NCBI GenBank assembly: GCA_934466515.1
Contig: CAKSLH010000003.1
Span: forward strand, 62,001 to 126,000
Reading direction: 5' to 3'
Length of the DNA: 64,000 nucleotides
Source of the DNA: an uncultured Eubacteriales bacterium
GTDB lineage: Bacteria; Bacillota; Clostridia; Oscillospirales; Acutalibacteraceae
Part shown: positions 34,723-43,060 of the stretch, piece by piece
Position numbering within the stretch: the first letter of the stretch is position 1
Layout of the letters: the number at the start of each line of letters is the position of its first letter
Notes under the pieces: generated by a model
Database searches by the model: none
Told to the model about the DNA's origin: nothing
Seen by the model: only the letters and a program-made list of their open reading frames with translations
Position numbers and translations under genes: made by a program

Positions 34723-34746
34723 GTCACGAAAGGAGGAACCGTTCCG

Positions 34747-35415
34747 ATGTGGAGTATTATTACCGATTACGGACATTTGTTGCTTAAGGCTATGGGCAAA
34801 ACGCTTTTGCTCGCCCTTTGCGGTCTGTTTTTCGCCTGCATTTTAGGACTTTTCTTCGGAATTTTAAGCGTTCTGAAAAGCAAGGTAAGCAGAGCAATTG
34901 CTACTGTCTTTGTCGATATTATACGAGGCGTCCCGATGATAGTCCTCGCTTTCTTCATTTATTTCGGTATCCCTTATTTTTTCAAGAATTATCTTAATTC
35001 GCCTATCACCTTTACGGGTCTTCAGGCGGGTACGATTGCGCTCGCGCTTAACTGCGGCGCTTATATGGCGGAAATCATAAGAGCAGGTATTCAGTCTGTC
35101 GACAAAGGACAGATGGAAGCCGCAAGAAGCCTCGGTCTTCCTTATTCGAAAGCTATGAGCAAGGTTGTTATGCCGCAGGCTATCAAAACCATGATTCCGA
35201 GCATAATAAATCAGTTTATCATAACTTTAAAGGATACCTCAATTCTTTCCGTTATCGGATTCCCCGAGCTTGTAAACAGCGCAAAGAATATAATTTCGGT
35301 AACCTTCAAGTCCTTCCAGACTTGGCTTATAGTCGGAATTATGTATTTCATAATAATTGAAATCCTTTCAAAGATTGCGAAAAAGCTTGAAAGGAGGCTT
35401 AACCGTGGCCGTTAA
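34747..35415 (+). CDS. Polar amino-acid ABC transporter, permease
   Basis: The 222-residue protein has about five membrane segments and the HisM/GlnP-type domain, with IRGVPMIVLAFFIYFG and the EAA loop EAARSLGLPYSKAMSKVVMPQA that contacts the ATPase. The ATG at 34747 has AAAGGAGG nine bases upstream; the longer reading has no ribosome site and overlaps the stem-loop. Confidence 0.93.
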   Translation: MWSIITDYGHLLLKAMGKTLLLALCGLFFACILGLFFGILSVLKSKVSRAIATVFVDIIRGVPMIVLAFFIYFGIPYFFKNYLNSPITFTGLQAGTIALALNCGAYMAEIIRAGIQSVDKGQMEAARSLGLPYSKAMSKVVMPQAIKTMIPSIINQFIITLKDTSILSVIGFPELVNSAKNIISVTFKSFQTWLIVGIMYFIIIEILSKIAKKLERRLNRGR

Positions 35416-36151
35416 CAGAGACAATGTAAAAATTCATGTTGAGTCGCTTAAGAAATATTTTGATAAATTAAGCGTTTTAGAAGATATCTCTACCGATATT
35501 TATGAGGGCGAGGTTGTTGTAATCATAGGTCCCTCAGGCAGCGGAAAATCAACATTCCTGCGCTGTATGAACAGGCTTGAGGATATTACCGACGGCACCG
35601 TTATTGTGGACGGCTACAACATCTCCGACAAAAAGGTTGATATAAACAAGGTAAGAGAAAATATCGGAATGGTATTTCAGCATTTCAATCTTTTCAAAAA
35701 TCTTTCTGTTATAGATAACCTTATGCTTGCTCCCGTTCAGCTTAAGAAGAAAACCAAAGCCGAGGCAAGAGAGCTTGCAATGAGCATGCTTAAAAAGGTC
35801 GGACTTGAGGACAAGGCGGATGTATTCCCGTCAAAGCTTTCGGGCGGTCAGAAGCAGAGGGTGGCGATTGCGCGTGCGCTTTGCATGAACCCCGATATTA
35901 TGCTTTTTGACGAGCCTACAAGCGCGCTTGACCCTGAAATGGTCGGCGAGGTTTTGAATGTTATGAAACAGCTTGCGGCTGACGGAATGACAATGGTAAT
36001 CGTTACCCATGAAATCGGCTTTGCAAGAGAGGTTGCGGACCGAGTTATATTTATGGACGGCGGATTTATCGTCGAAGAGGGCACTCCCGACGAGGTTATA
36101 AACCATCCGAGGGCTCAAAGAACTATAGATTTTCTTAATAAGGTTTTATAA
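35405..36151 (+). CDS. Polar amino-acid ABC transporter, ATP-binding protein
   Basis: The 248-residue ATPase has Walker A IGPSGSGKSTFLR, Q-loop GMVFQHFNLF, signature LSGGQKQRVAIARAL, Walker B IMLFDEPTSALDPEM and the H-loop VTHE. It is most like GlnQ/ArtP-type subunits. The GTG at 35405 is chosen because AAAGGAGG lies just upstream; it overlaps the permease by 11 bp. Confidence 0.94.
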   Translation: MAVNRDNVKIHVESLKKYFDKLSVLEDISTDIYEGEVVVIIGPSGSGKSTFLRCMNRLEDITDGTVIVDGYNISDKKVDINKVRENIGMVFQHFNLFKNLSVIDNLMLAPVQLKKKTKAEARELAMSMLKKVGLEDKADVFPSKLSGGQKQRVAIARALCMNPDIMLFDEPTSALDPEMVGEVLNVMKQLAADGMTMVIVTHEIGFAREVADRVIFMDGGFIVEEGTPDEVINHPRAQRTIDFLNKVL

Positions 36152-36163
36152 AATAATATTTTT

Positions 36164-36195
36164 GCCGACAGCTTTTGCTGTCGGCTGTTTTTTGT
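36164..36195 (+). terminator. Terminator of the amino-acid transporter operon
   Basis: GCCGACAGC-TTTT-GCTGTCGGC with a perfect 9-bp stem, followed by TGTTTTTT. Confidence 0.92.
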
Positions 36196-36210
36196 AATTG
36201 ATAATAACGT

Positions 36211-36380
36211 TCTAATATCAAAAATCCAGAACAATACCTCTCAGTTTCGCTTACGCGAAAAGAAGAGAGTCTTTCTTTAGTTTTGCAGAAACCAAAGCCT
36301 CCACTTCAGCCGGAAGGGGAGGTGGCAAAGCGAAGCTTTGACGGAAGGGTTTGGTTATATCAGCGCCGTTAGGCACACTG
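36211..36380 (-). repeat. Structured dispersed repeat, copy E (reverse, short form)
   Basis: Read on the minus strand it begins with the TGTGCC/GGCGC-type hairpin, then ATATAACCAAACCCTTCCG, the slot hairpin CAAAGC-TTC-GCTTTG (shared with copy D) and a changed stem 2 with TTCGC-GTAA-GCGAA. It ends near GAGAGGTATTGTTCTGGAT without the long TAGA-rich arms. It lies between the transporter terminator and the 3' end of the DUF6809-like gene. Confidence 0.8.
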
Positions 36381-36384
36381 ATTT

Positions 36385-36639
36385 TTATTCATTCTCAAAT
36401 ACCTCTCTTATCAGCCTTGCCCCTAACTTAAATCCCGCTGTAAAGGCTCTTACTTCTTCTTTGCAGGAAACCTCGGAGTCCGCTTTTTCAAATTCTTCAA
36501 ATAAGGCAAATTGTTGCTCTGTCATCTCTGCTTTCAGCTTATCTTCAAGAAGTACTGCTTTTTCAAGCATTTTACCGTCGGTTATTTTGCGCTCAAACGG
36601 TGCAATATTTCCGTAATACAAATTTTCAAGTATAGTCAT
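36385..36639 (-). CDS. Small DUF6809-like protein of cassette 3, function unknown
   Basis: The 84-residue paralogue of the protein at 7154 has the same length and the same N-terminal LENLYYGNIAPFERKITDG block and C-terminal EVRAFTAGFKLG. Roughly three quarters of positions agree by eye, with the differences concentrated in the middle helix. The ATG at 36639 follows AAAGGAGATAACCC; an upstream start at 36666 would overlap the ribosome site. It is divergent from an XRE gene and its promoter holds an operator-like palindrome. Function unknown. Confidence 0.77.
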   Translation of the reverse strand: MTILENLYYGNIAPFERKITDGKMLEKAVLLEDKLKAEMTEQQFALFEEFEKADSEVSCKEEVRAFTAGFKLGARLIREVFENE

Positions 36640-36657
36640 TGGGTTATCTCCTTTCAA

Positions 36658-36735
36658 AAAAGACATATATGTCTTTTCCCGTTACAATTATAAAGGATAT
36701 ATATGTCCTTTGTCAAGAGGAAATATATATCTTTT
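36658..36735. promoter_or_regulatory. Operator array and promoter of the cassette 3 cargo gene
   Basis: Three related palindromes occur: a perfect AAAAGACATATATGTCTTTT at 36658-36677, AAAGGATATATATGTCCTTT at 36692-36711, and a weaker copy at 36716-36735. The minus-strand promoter TTGACA (36711-36716) and TATAAT (36687-36692) is 18 bp apart, with the middle operator filling the spacer. The layout matches cassette 1 although the operator sequence is different. Confidence 0.78.
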
Positions 36736-36775
36736 GTTATAATTATTTATATCAACAAATAAAAGGAAATGCTTT

Positions 36776-37009
36776 ATGAAAAAATACTATGATGTTTTGA
36801 AAGAGTTACGGGAAGATAATGACTTATATCAACAGGATATTGCAAATATTTTGAAAATTGATAAAAGCTATTACGGAAAATATGAAAGAGGTCAGATTCC
36901 TCTGCCGATTGAGCATTTAATAAAATTATGTAATTATTATAAGGTATCCGCCGATTATATATTAGGAATCTCTTATGATTATAAAAGACCGAAAAAGGAA
37001 GAAAAGTAA
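36776..37009 (+). CDS. XRE-family HTH repressor of cassette 3
   Basis: The 77-residue protein is a lone Cro/C1 helix-turn-helix: VLKELREDNDLYQQDIANIL, DKSYYGKYERGQIPLPIEHL and NYYKVSADYILGI, then a Lys/Arg-rich tail. It shares the VSADYILG ending with the cassette 1 repressor, but the recognition helix differs, in keeping with a different operator. Ribosome site AAAAGGAAATG. Repeat copy F follows it. Confidence 0.86.
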   Translation: MKKYYDVLKELREDNDLYQQDIANILKIDKSYYGKYERGQIPLPIEHLIKLCNYYKVSADYILGISYDYKRPKKEEK

Positions 37010-37028
37010 ACTTTACAAGATATATCGC

Positions 37029-37203
37029 TCTAATGTCTAAAATCCAGAAGAATACCCCTCAGTCTCGTTACACTTGACAGCCCCCTTTGTATGCTGACGC
37101 ATAAGAAGGGAGCCTGACTTTAGATTTTGCTAAAACCCAAGCTTCCCCTTTAGACGAAAGGCTGAGCGATAGGGTTTGGTTATATCAGCGGCGAAGCCGC
37201 ACA
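37029..37203 (-). repeat. Structured dispersed repeat, copy F (reverse, short form)
   Basis: On the minus strand it reads TGTGCGGC-TTC-GCCGC, GATATAACCAAACCCTATCG, CTCAGCCTTTCGTCTAAAGG, then stem 2 with TATGC-GTCA-GCATA, a weakened stem 3, GAGGGGTATTCTTCTGGAT and a short TAGA segment. It is the only copy that lies upstream of a co-directional gene (purA) rather than between convergent genes. Confidence 0.8.
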
Positions 37204-37257
37204 TCGTCCTAAATCTATTATGTACTATATGAATATACATATATAAACATAACATAC

Positions 37258-37286
37258 TTGAAAAAATAAGATGTTTATAGTATAAT
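37258..37286 (+). promoter_or_regulatory. Promoter of purA
   Basis: TTGAAA (37258-37263) and TATAAT (37281-37286) are spaced by 17 bp. The start codon is 47 bp downstream behind GGAGGGAG. The rest of the 37010-37333 gap is repeat copy F; no further element was seen. Confidence 0.8.
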
Positions 37287-37333
37287 ATTTGCGTATTTTG
37301 ATCGGCTTAAAAGCCGGAGGGAGTAAAAAGAAT

Positions 37334-38611
37334 ATGGTAAAAGCAGTAGTAGGCGCAAACTGGGGAGACGAGGGCAAGGGTAAAATTACCGATATGCTCG
37401 CGACAAACGCTGATATCGTCGTAAGATTTCAGGGCGGTGCAAACGCAGGGCATACGATTAAGAACAGTTACGGAAAATTTGCTCTTCACACACTTCCGTC
37501 GGGAGTTTTCAATCCGAATGTTATAAACTGTATCGGAAACGGCGTAGCTCTTGATGTTGATAAGCTGCTTAAAGAATATAACAGTGTTGTTGAAGCAGGC
37601 GTTCCCGCTCCTAAGCTTATGATATCTTCGAGATGTCAGATGGTTATGCCTTATCATGTGCTTTTTGATGTCTATGAGGAAGAAAGACTCGGCAAGGCAA
37701 GCTTCGGCTCAACAAAATCGGGTATTGCTCCGTTTTATTCGGATAAATATGCAAAAATCGGATTTCAGGTCTGCGATTTGTTTGATGAAAAGGCTTTAAG
37801 AGAAAAGCTTGAAAAGACCTTAGAGGTAAAAAATATTCTTATAGAAAATCTTTATCATAAGCCGGCGCTTGATGTTGATGAGATATTCAATAAAATGCTC
37901 AAGTGGAGAGACGGAATAAAGGATTTTGTCGGCGATGTAAGAGAGCTTTGCTATAATGCGGACAAGCAGGGCAAGACAATTCTTCTTGAGGGTCAGCTCG
38001 GCACCTTAAAGGATGTTGACCACGGAATTTATCCTATGGTTACCTCTTCTAATACAATCGCGGCTTACGGCGCTGTAAGCGCAGGACTTCCGCCCTATTC
38101 AATAAAGGAAATTTATACCGTTATCAAGGCTTATTCCTCTGCGGTAGGCGCAGGAGCATTCGTAAGCGAGATATTCGGCGATGAAGCAAAGGAGCTCCGC
38201 GATCACGGCGGCGACGGCGGAGAATACGGCGCGACAACCGGCAGACCGCGCAGAATGGGTTGGTTTGACTGTGTTGCCACACGCTACGGCTGCGAGGTTC
38301 AGGGAACGACACACGGCGTTTTAACCGTTGTTGACGCACTTGGATATTTAGACGAGATTAAGGTCTGCGTAGGCTATGAGATAGACGGAAAGGTTACAAA
38401 GAACTTCCCTGTTACCGCCGACCTTTACAGAGCTAAGCCTGTTCTTAAGACCCTTAAGGGCTGGAAATGCGATATTTCGGGAATTAAGGAATATTCAAAG
38501 CTTCCCGAAAACTGCCGCAATTATATAGAATTTATCGAAAAGGAAATCGGCTTTAAAATTGCCATGGTTTCAAACGGCCCCGCAAGAGAAAATATTATAG
38601 TAAAGGAATAA
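37334..38611 (+). CDS. purA: Adenylosuccinate synthetase
   Basis: The 425-residue protein opens VKAVVGANWGDEGKGKITDM, the diagnostic GTP-binding loop with catalytic Asp, followed by VRFQGGANAGHTI with the catalytic His, and later DHGGDGGEYGATTGRPRRMG. It converts IMP and aspartate to adenylosuccinate using GTP. The ATG at 37334 is set by CCGGAGGGAG; an upstream TTG reading is rejected. Confidence 0.97.
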   Translation: MVKAVVGANWGDEGKGKITDMLATNADIVVRFQGGANAGHTIKNSYGKFALHTLPSGVFNPNVINCIGNGVALDVDKLLKEYNSVVEAGVPAPKLMISSRCQMVMPYHVLFDVYEEERLGKASFGSTKSGIAPFYSDKYAKIGFQVCDLFDEKALREKLEKTLEVKNILIENLYHKPALDVDEIFNKMLKWRDGIKDFVGDVRELCYNADKQGKTILLEGQLGTLKDVDHGIYPMVTSSNTIAAYGAVSAGLPPYSIKEIYTVIKAYSSAVGAGAFVSEIFGDEAKELRDHGGDGGEYGATTGRPRRMGWFDCVATRYGCEVQGTTHGVLTVVDALGYLDEIKVCVGYEIDGKVTKNFPVTADLYRAKPVLKTLKGWKCDISGIKEYSKLPENCRNYIEFIEKEIGFKIAMVSNGPARENIIVKE

Positions 38612-38615
38612 TTCC

Positions 38616-39593
38616 ATGAATTTTACACCTGTTGACAATTCGGGCAGAGTGGACGGATTTTGTCTTATAAAAACGGTTGATAAAAAGACCTCTTCAAAGG
38701 GCGACTCTTATCTTGATATGACCCTTACCGATTCGGATGGGGAGATAAACGCCAAGCTTTGGCGGTATAACCCTGCAGAGCACGGGGAATATAAAGCAAA
38801 TGAAATCGTCAAGATTAGAGGAACGGTTTCTGAGTATAACGGATCGGATCAGCTTAGAATTGAGCGGATAAGAATAGCTAACGATGCAGATAATATAAAT
38901 ATTGAGGATTTTGTTCCGACTGCCGATTATTCATCTGCTCAGATGTATGATGAAATTATAAGAATAGCGTCCGAGTTTAAGGACGGGGAGCTTAAAACGC
39001 TCTTAACTGCGATTTATGAGGACAACCGCAAGGCCCTGCTTTACTGGCCCGCGGCCTTCAAGCTTCATCATGCCGTCCGTGGCGGACTTCTTATGCACAC
39101 GCTTTCAATTGTAAGAATGTGCGAGGATGTCTGCAGGCTCTATCCTTTTGTTGACAGGGACCTTTTAATCTGCGGAGCAATGCTTCACGATATTTCAAAA
39201 ACCGAGGAATTTATTGTAAGCGAGAGCACGGGACTTGCCGAGGGCTATTCGGTTCAGGGAAATCTTTTGGGACACCTTACAATGGGCGCTAAAAAGGTTG
39301 CTTTTTATGCCGAAAAATTAGGGATAAGCGAAGAAAAATCAATGCTTGTTCAGCACATGATTTTATCTCACCACGGAGTTCCCGAGTTCGGAGCGGCGGT
39401 TATGCCGATGTTTTTAGAAGCCGAGCTTTTAAGCGAGCTTGACCTGCTCGATTCAAGGATTTATGAAATGCGCGAGGCGCTTCTTAATACAAATGTCGGC
39501 GAATTTTCTCAAAGGGTTTGGGCGCTTGATAACAGAAAGCTCTATAACCACGGAAGAAAAGACCTTAAAAACGAAAAAGTAAAATTATTTTAA
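38616..39593 (+). CDS. YhaM-like 3'-5' exoribonuclease (OB fold plus HD domain)
   Basis: The 325-residue protein has an N-terminal OB fold (SYLDMTLTDSDGEINAKLW and VKIRGTVSEYNG, residues 25-90) and an HD domain with HHAVRGGLLMHTLSIVR and GAMLHDISKTEEF, then HHGVPEFGAAVMP. This is the arrangement of YhaM, a 3'-5' exonuclease acting on RNA and single-stranded DNA. It follows purA by 4 bp. Confidence 0.9.
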   Translation: MNFTPVDNSGRVDGFCLIKTVDKKTSSKGDSYLDMTLTDSDGEINAKLWRYNPAEHGEYKANEIVKIRGTVSEYNGSDQLRIERIRIANDADNINIEDFVPTADYSSAQMYDEIIRIASEFKDGELKTLLTAIYEDNRKALLYWPAAFKLHHAVRGGLLMHTLSIVRMCEDVCRLYPFVDRDLLICGAMLHDISKTEEFIVSESTGLAEGYSVQGNLLGHLTMGAKKVAFYAEKLGISEEKSMLVQHMILSHHGVPEFGAAVMPMFLEAELLSELDLLDSRIYEMREALLNTNVGEFSQRVWALDNRKLYNHGRKDLKNEKVKLF

Positions 39594-39607
39594 AAGGAGA
39601 AACAATT

Positions 39608-39811
39608 ATGAAAATCACAAAAGATATGCTTATCGGCGATGTACTTGAAATGGACGAGACGCTTGCGGAATACTTTTTCGCAATCGGAATGCACTGCTTA
39701 GGCTGCCCTGCTTCAAGGGGAGAATCAATTGAGCAGGCATGCGAGGTTCACGGAACCGACTGCGACGAGCTTTTAAAGAAGCTCAATGAGCATGTTGAAA
39801 AGAATGCCTGA
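39608..39811 (+). CDS. DUF1858-domain protein with paired cysteines
   Basis: The 67-residue protein is a single DUF1858 domain: ITKDMLIGDVLEMDETLAEYF, then GMHCLGCPASRGESIEQAC. The C-x-x-C in HCLGCP is conserved in the family and suggests metal or thiol chemistry. These proteins are small and cytoplasmic, and their function is not established. Ribosome site AAAGGAGA, 14 bp after the YhaM-like gene; it overlaps trmK. Confidence 0.85.
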   Translation: MKITKDMLIGDVLEMDETLAEYFFAIGMHCLGCPASRGESIEQACEVHGTDCDELLKKLNEHVEKNA

Positions 39812-40496
39812 GTTAAGTCGCAGGCTTAAGGTAATATCCGGTTTGATTAAGACGGGCGGAAGTGTTTGTGATGTCGGTACGGATCACGGATATCTGCCCG
39901 CCTTTTTATATCTTTCGGGTAATTTCACCTCGGTCACAGCTACGGATTTAAGAGAAAAGCCGCTTTTAAATGCAAAAAAGAATTTAAAGGAATTAAACGC
40001 AGAGGGCGTAAGGCTTGTCCTTTGCGACGGGCTGAGCAAGGTTGAAAGAAAAGAAGCCGATAATGTTGTCATTGCGGGAATGGGCGGAGAAATAATATCC
40101 GATATTATTTCAAAAACCGATTTTTTAAAGGACGAAACGGTAAATCTCGTTTTACAGCCTACAACCTCCGCAAAGGATTTAAGAGAATTTTTAGGGTCTG
40201 ACGGCTTTGAGGTTTTAAAGGAAACGGCAGTTAGTGAAAACGGTAAGCTTTATTCCGTAATGCAGGTCAGGTTTTCAGGGGTTAAAAGAAAGCTTTCGGA
40301 TTATGAGCTTTACATAGGAAAGCTTGATTTATTGGACGAAACGGCGAAAAAATATGCTTTAAAGCAGCTTAAAATCTTAAAAAAGCTTGTTTTAGATACC
40401 GAGGGTATCAGGGAATGCGAAGAAAAGCATTTAAAGGCAAAGAAAATAATAAATGAAATAGAAAACGCAATCGGAGAGGAAAATCATGGCTCTTGA
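39786..40496 (+). CDS. trmK: tRNA (adenine22-N1)-methyltransferase
   Basis: The 236-residue protein is a Rossmann methyltransferase with the TrmK signature VCDVGTDHGYLPAFLYLSG for SAM binding, ATDLREKPL, VIAGMGGEIISDII and LVLQPTTSAKDLREFL, plus a C-terminal helical domain. It methylates A22 of tRNA in Gram-positive bacteria. Two in-frame ATGs (39786 and 39804) are possible; neither has a strong ribosome site, and overlap with the DUF1858 gene suggests coupling. Confidence 0.9.
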   Translation: MSMLKRMPELSRRLKVISGLIKTGGSVCDVGTDHGYLPAFLYLSGNFTSVTATDLREKPLLNAKKNLKELNAEGVRLVLCDGLSKVERKEADNVVIAGMGGEIISDIISKTDFLKDETVNLVLQPTTSAKDLREFLGSDGFEVLKETAVSENGKLYSVMQVRFSGVKRKLSDYELYIGKLDLLDETAKKYALKQLKILKKLVLDTEGIRECEEKHLKAKKIINEIENAIGEENHGS

Positions 40497-42195
40497 CGGA
40501 GGATTTTTATATAAAACCGTTGCCGAGTTACAGTCGGCAAAGGAAAGCAGAATAGAAAAAATATATCAGCCGTCTAAAGACGAGCTTATCCTGTTGCTTC
40601 GCCGAGCGGGCTTTTCAAAAAGGCTTTTGCTTTGTGCCCGTCAGGGCGAGGCAAGGGTTCATTTCACCGAGACAAGACCCGAAAACCCCGAAAAGCCGCC
40701 TATGCTCTGCATGCTTGCGAGAAAATATTTTTCGGGCGCTAAAATCAAAAATATCGTGCAGACAGGGCTTGAAAGGTGCGTTTTTATAGAATGCGAGGCT
40801 TATAATGAGCTCGGCGACTGCGTAACCTTAAAAATCGCCTGCGAGCTTATAGGCGCCAAAAGCAATATTGTGCTTATAAATGAAAACGGTAAGATAATCG
40901 ATGCCGTTAAGCGCAGCGATATCGAAAAAAACGACCGCATGATTCAGCCTGGGGCGAATTATTCCCCCGTTGAGCCGCAGAATAAAATTGATATTATTTC
41001 CTCGGAATTAAACGGCCTTGATTTAATGCTTAATCCGCAAAAGCCTTTAAGCTCCGCTCTGCTTGAAAGCTTTGAGGGGCTTTCTCCGCTTGTTTGCAGG
41101 GAAATTGCCGACAGGGCGGCGGGAAAGGACGAGCCGATAGAAAGCAAAGCTAAAATATCCGCCGTAAAAAATGAGCTTAAAAAAATAAAGACAGAACTTT
41201 TAAGTGAATTTAACTGCTTTATGCTTTTAAAGGACGGAGTGCCTAAGGATTTTTCTTTTACAAAAATCCGTCAGTACGGCTCGCTTTACGAATTAAAGGA
41301 ATTCGAAAGTCCGAGCGCGCTTTTAGATGAATTTTACAGCAAGAGGGATTTATCTTTCAGGCTTTCAAAAGCCTCAGCCGATATTTCAAAAACAGTTTCA
41401 AACGCGCTTGTCCGAGCGGAAAAAAGAAAGGCTTTAAGATTAAGGGAGCTTGAAAACAGTAAAAACTGCGAGGAAAAAAGAATTTTCGGCGAGCTGATAA
41501 AAGCGAATATCCATAATATTTCGGCAGGGCAAAGCAGTGTTATACTCGACAATTTTTATGACCCTGAGCTGAAACCCGTTAAAATCAAGCTTGACCCCTC
41601 TTTAAATGCCGCGAATAACGCCGCAAAATATTTTAAGGACTATAAAAAAGCCTGCGTTGCAAGGCAGACCTTGGGTAAGCTTATAAACGCGGATGAGGAA
41701 GAAATCGAATATCTTTCAAATGTAGCGGACAGCTTAAAGCGCTGCAAAACAACAGCCGATATAAATGAAATAAAGGAAGAGCTGATTAAAGAGGGCTATA
41801 TTAAAAAAAGCGCCAAAAGGAAAGCCGTCGAGCCTAAAATCGGCTTCAGACCCGAGGAATATGTAAGCGAGGACGGTTTTAAGATTTTAGTCGGCAGAAA
41901 TAATGTTGAAAACGATAGGCTTACAATGAAATTCGCCGCAAAATCAGACCTTTGGTTTCATGTTAAAAATGCCGCAGGCGCTCATGTTATCCTTATAACC
42001 GAGGGCAGGCAGGTAAGCGACAGCGCGCTTTTATTTGCTGCAAGCTTAGCGGCTAAGAATTCTTCTCTTAGCGCTTCGCAGAATATACCTGTTGACTATA
42101 CCCTTGTAAAGTCGGTCAAAAAGCCGAACGGTGCAAAGGCGGGAATGGTTATATATGAAACAAATAAGACCTTATATGTCGACCCTGCAAAATAA
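40486..42195 (+). CDS. rqcH: Ribosome quality control factor RqcH (NFACT family)
   Basis: The 569-residue protein has an NFACT-N domain (ALDGGFLYKTVAELQSA onwards), a central coiled coil (about residues 290-330 and 370-400), and the C-terminal NFACT-R domain with DLWFHVKNAAGAHVIL. RqcH binds split 50S subunits with stuck nascent chains and directs alanine tailing; it was earlier annotated as a fibronectin-binding protein. It overlaps trmK by 11 bp and starts at GAGGAAAATC-ATG. Confidence 0.92.
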   Translation: MALDGGFLYKTVAELQSAKESRIEKIYQPSKDELILLLRRAGFSKRLLLCARQGEARVHFTETRPENPEKPPMLCMLARKYFSGAKIKNIVQTGLERCVFIECEAYNELGDCVTLKIACELIGAKSNIVLINENGKIIDAVKRSDIEKNDRMIQPGANYSPVEPQNKIDIISSELNGLDLMLNPQKPLSSALLESFEGLSPLVCREIADRAAGKDEPIESKAKISAVKNELKKIKTELLSEFNCFMLLKDGVPKDFSFTKIRQYGSLYELKEFESPSALLDEFYSKRDLSFRLSKASADISKTVSNALVRAEKRKALRLRELENSKNCEEKRIFGELIKANIHNISAGQSSVILDNFYDPELKPVKIKLDPSLNAANNAAKYFKDYKKACVARQTLGKLINADEEEIEYLSNVADSLKRCKTTADINEIKEELIKEGYIKKSAKRKAVEPKIGFRPEEYVSEDGFKILVGRNNVENDRLTMKFAAKSDLWFHVKNAAGAHVILITEGRQVSDSALLFAASLAAKNSSLSASQNIPVDYTLVKSVKKPNGAKAGMVIYETNKTLYVDPAK

Positions 42196-42215
42196 AAACC
42201 GAAGAAGATGAAAAA

Positions 42216-42998
42216 ATGAGCTTAGGAATTTCCACCGCGTCGCTTTATCCGCTTGAAACAGAAAAAGCATTCGAAGCGGTAGCAAAATCGGGCGCTGACT
42301 GCACCGAAATCTTTTTTAACTGTAAATACGAATTAACAAAAGATTTCATAAAGCTGCTATGCAAAATTAAAAATGAATACGGAATAAGGATTTCTTCAAT
42401 TCACCCGACAATGTCGCTTGCGGAGTCCTTTATGCTTTTTTCCGCTTATGACAGGCGGACAAAGGAGGGCTTTGACGAATTCAGGCGATATGCCGAGATT
42501 GCCGCAGACTTAAATGCAAAGTACATTATTCTTCACGGCGGAAAGCCTAATAAGGTTCTTGACGATGACGGATATATCGAAAGATTTTATAAGCTTTCAA
42601 GTGCCGTTAAAGAGCACGGTGCGGTGCTTTTGCAGGAAAATGTCGTTAATTTCAGGGCAGGAAGTACGGCGTTTCTGAAAAAATTTACCGAAAGCCTGAA
42701 AAGTGATGCAAATATATGCTTTGATATCAAGCAGGCGGTAAGAGGCGGTTATGATCCGATTGATACCGTAAAACGGTTCGGAAAATATATAAGACATTAT
42801 CATATCAGCGATAATTCGCCGGAGTCCGACTGCATGCTCCCTTTAAAGGGAAATTTTGATTTTAAGGGATTTTATCAGGCGGTTAAAGAATCCGATTATA
42901 AAGGCGATTTTATGATAGAGGTTTACCGCGACGCCTATAAGGAATACGACGAGCTGTTCGGCTCTTATTTTGAGCTTAAAAAATATCTTGAAAAATAG
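42216..42998 (+). CDS. Xylose isomerase-like TIM barrel protein (sugar phosphate isomerase/epimerase family)
   Basis: The 260-residue TIM barrel has metal-site features of the AP endonuclease family 2/xylose isomerase-like group: GADCTEIFFNC, SIHPTM, KYIILHGGKP, LLQENV, NICFDIKQAV, and YHISDNSPESDCMLPLKGNFD near the C-terminus. The order of His, Glu and Asp ligands fits a divalent metal centre. The substrate is unknown. It ends the purA-rqcH stretch. Confidence 0.8.
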   Translation: MSLGISTASLYPLETEKAFEAVAKSGADCTEIFFNCKYELTKDFIKLLCKIKNEYGIRISSIHPTMSLAESFMLFSAYDRRTKEGFDEFRRYAEIAADLNAKYIILHGGKPNKVLDDDGYIERFYKLSSAVKEHGAVLLQENVVNFRAGSTAFLKKFTESLKSDANICFDIKQAVRGGYDPIDTVKRFGKYIRHYHISDNSPESDCMLPLKGNFDFKGFYQAVKESDYKGDFMIEVYRDAYKEYDELFGSYFELKKYLEK

Positions 42999-43016
42999 AT
43001 ATATAAATGTTACAAT
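42988..43016 (+). promoter_or_regulatory. Promoter of the Wzz/BY-kinase gene group
   Basis: TTGAAA (42988-42993) and TACAAT (43011-43016) are spaced by 17 bp; the -35 overlaps the end of the preceding gene. The first start codon is 45 bp downstream. Confidence 0.65.
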
Positions 43017-43060
43017 AAAATATAAATTTAAAATATGTCTTATAAGAAAGAGGTTACATA

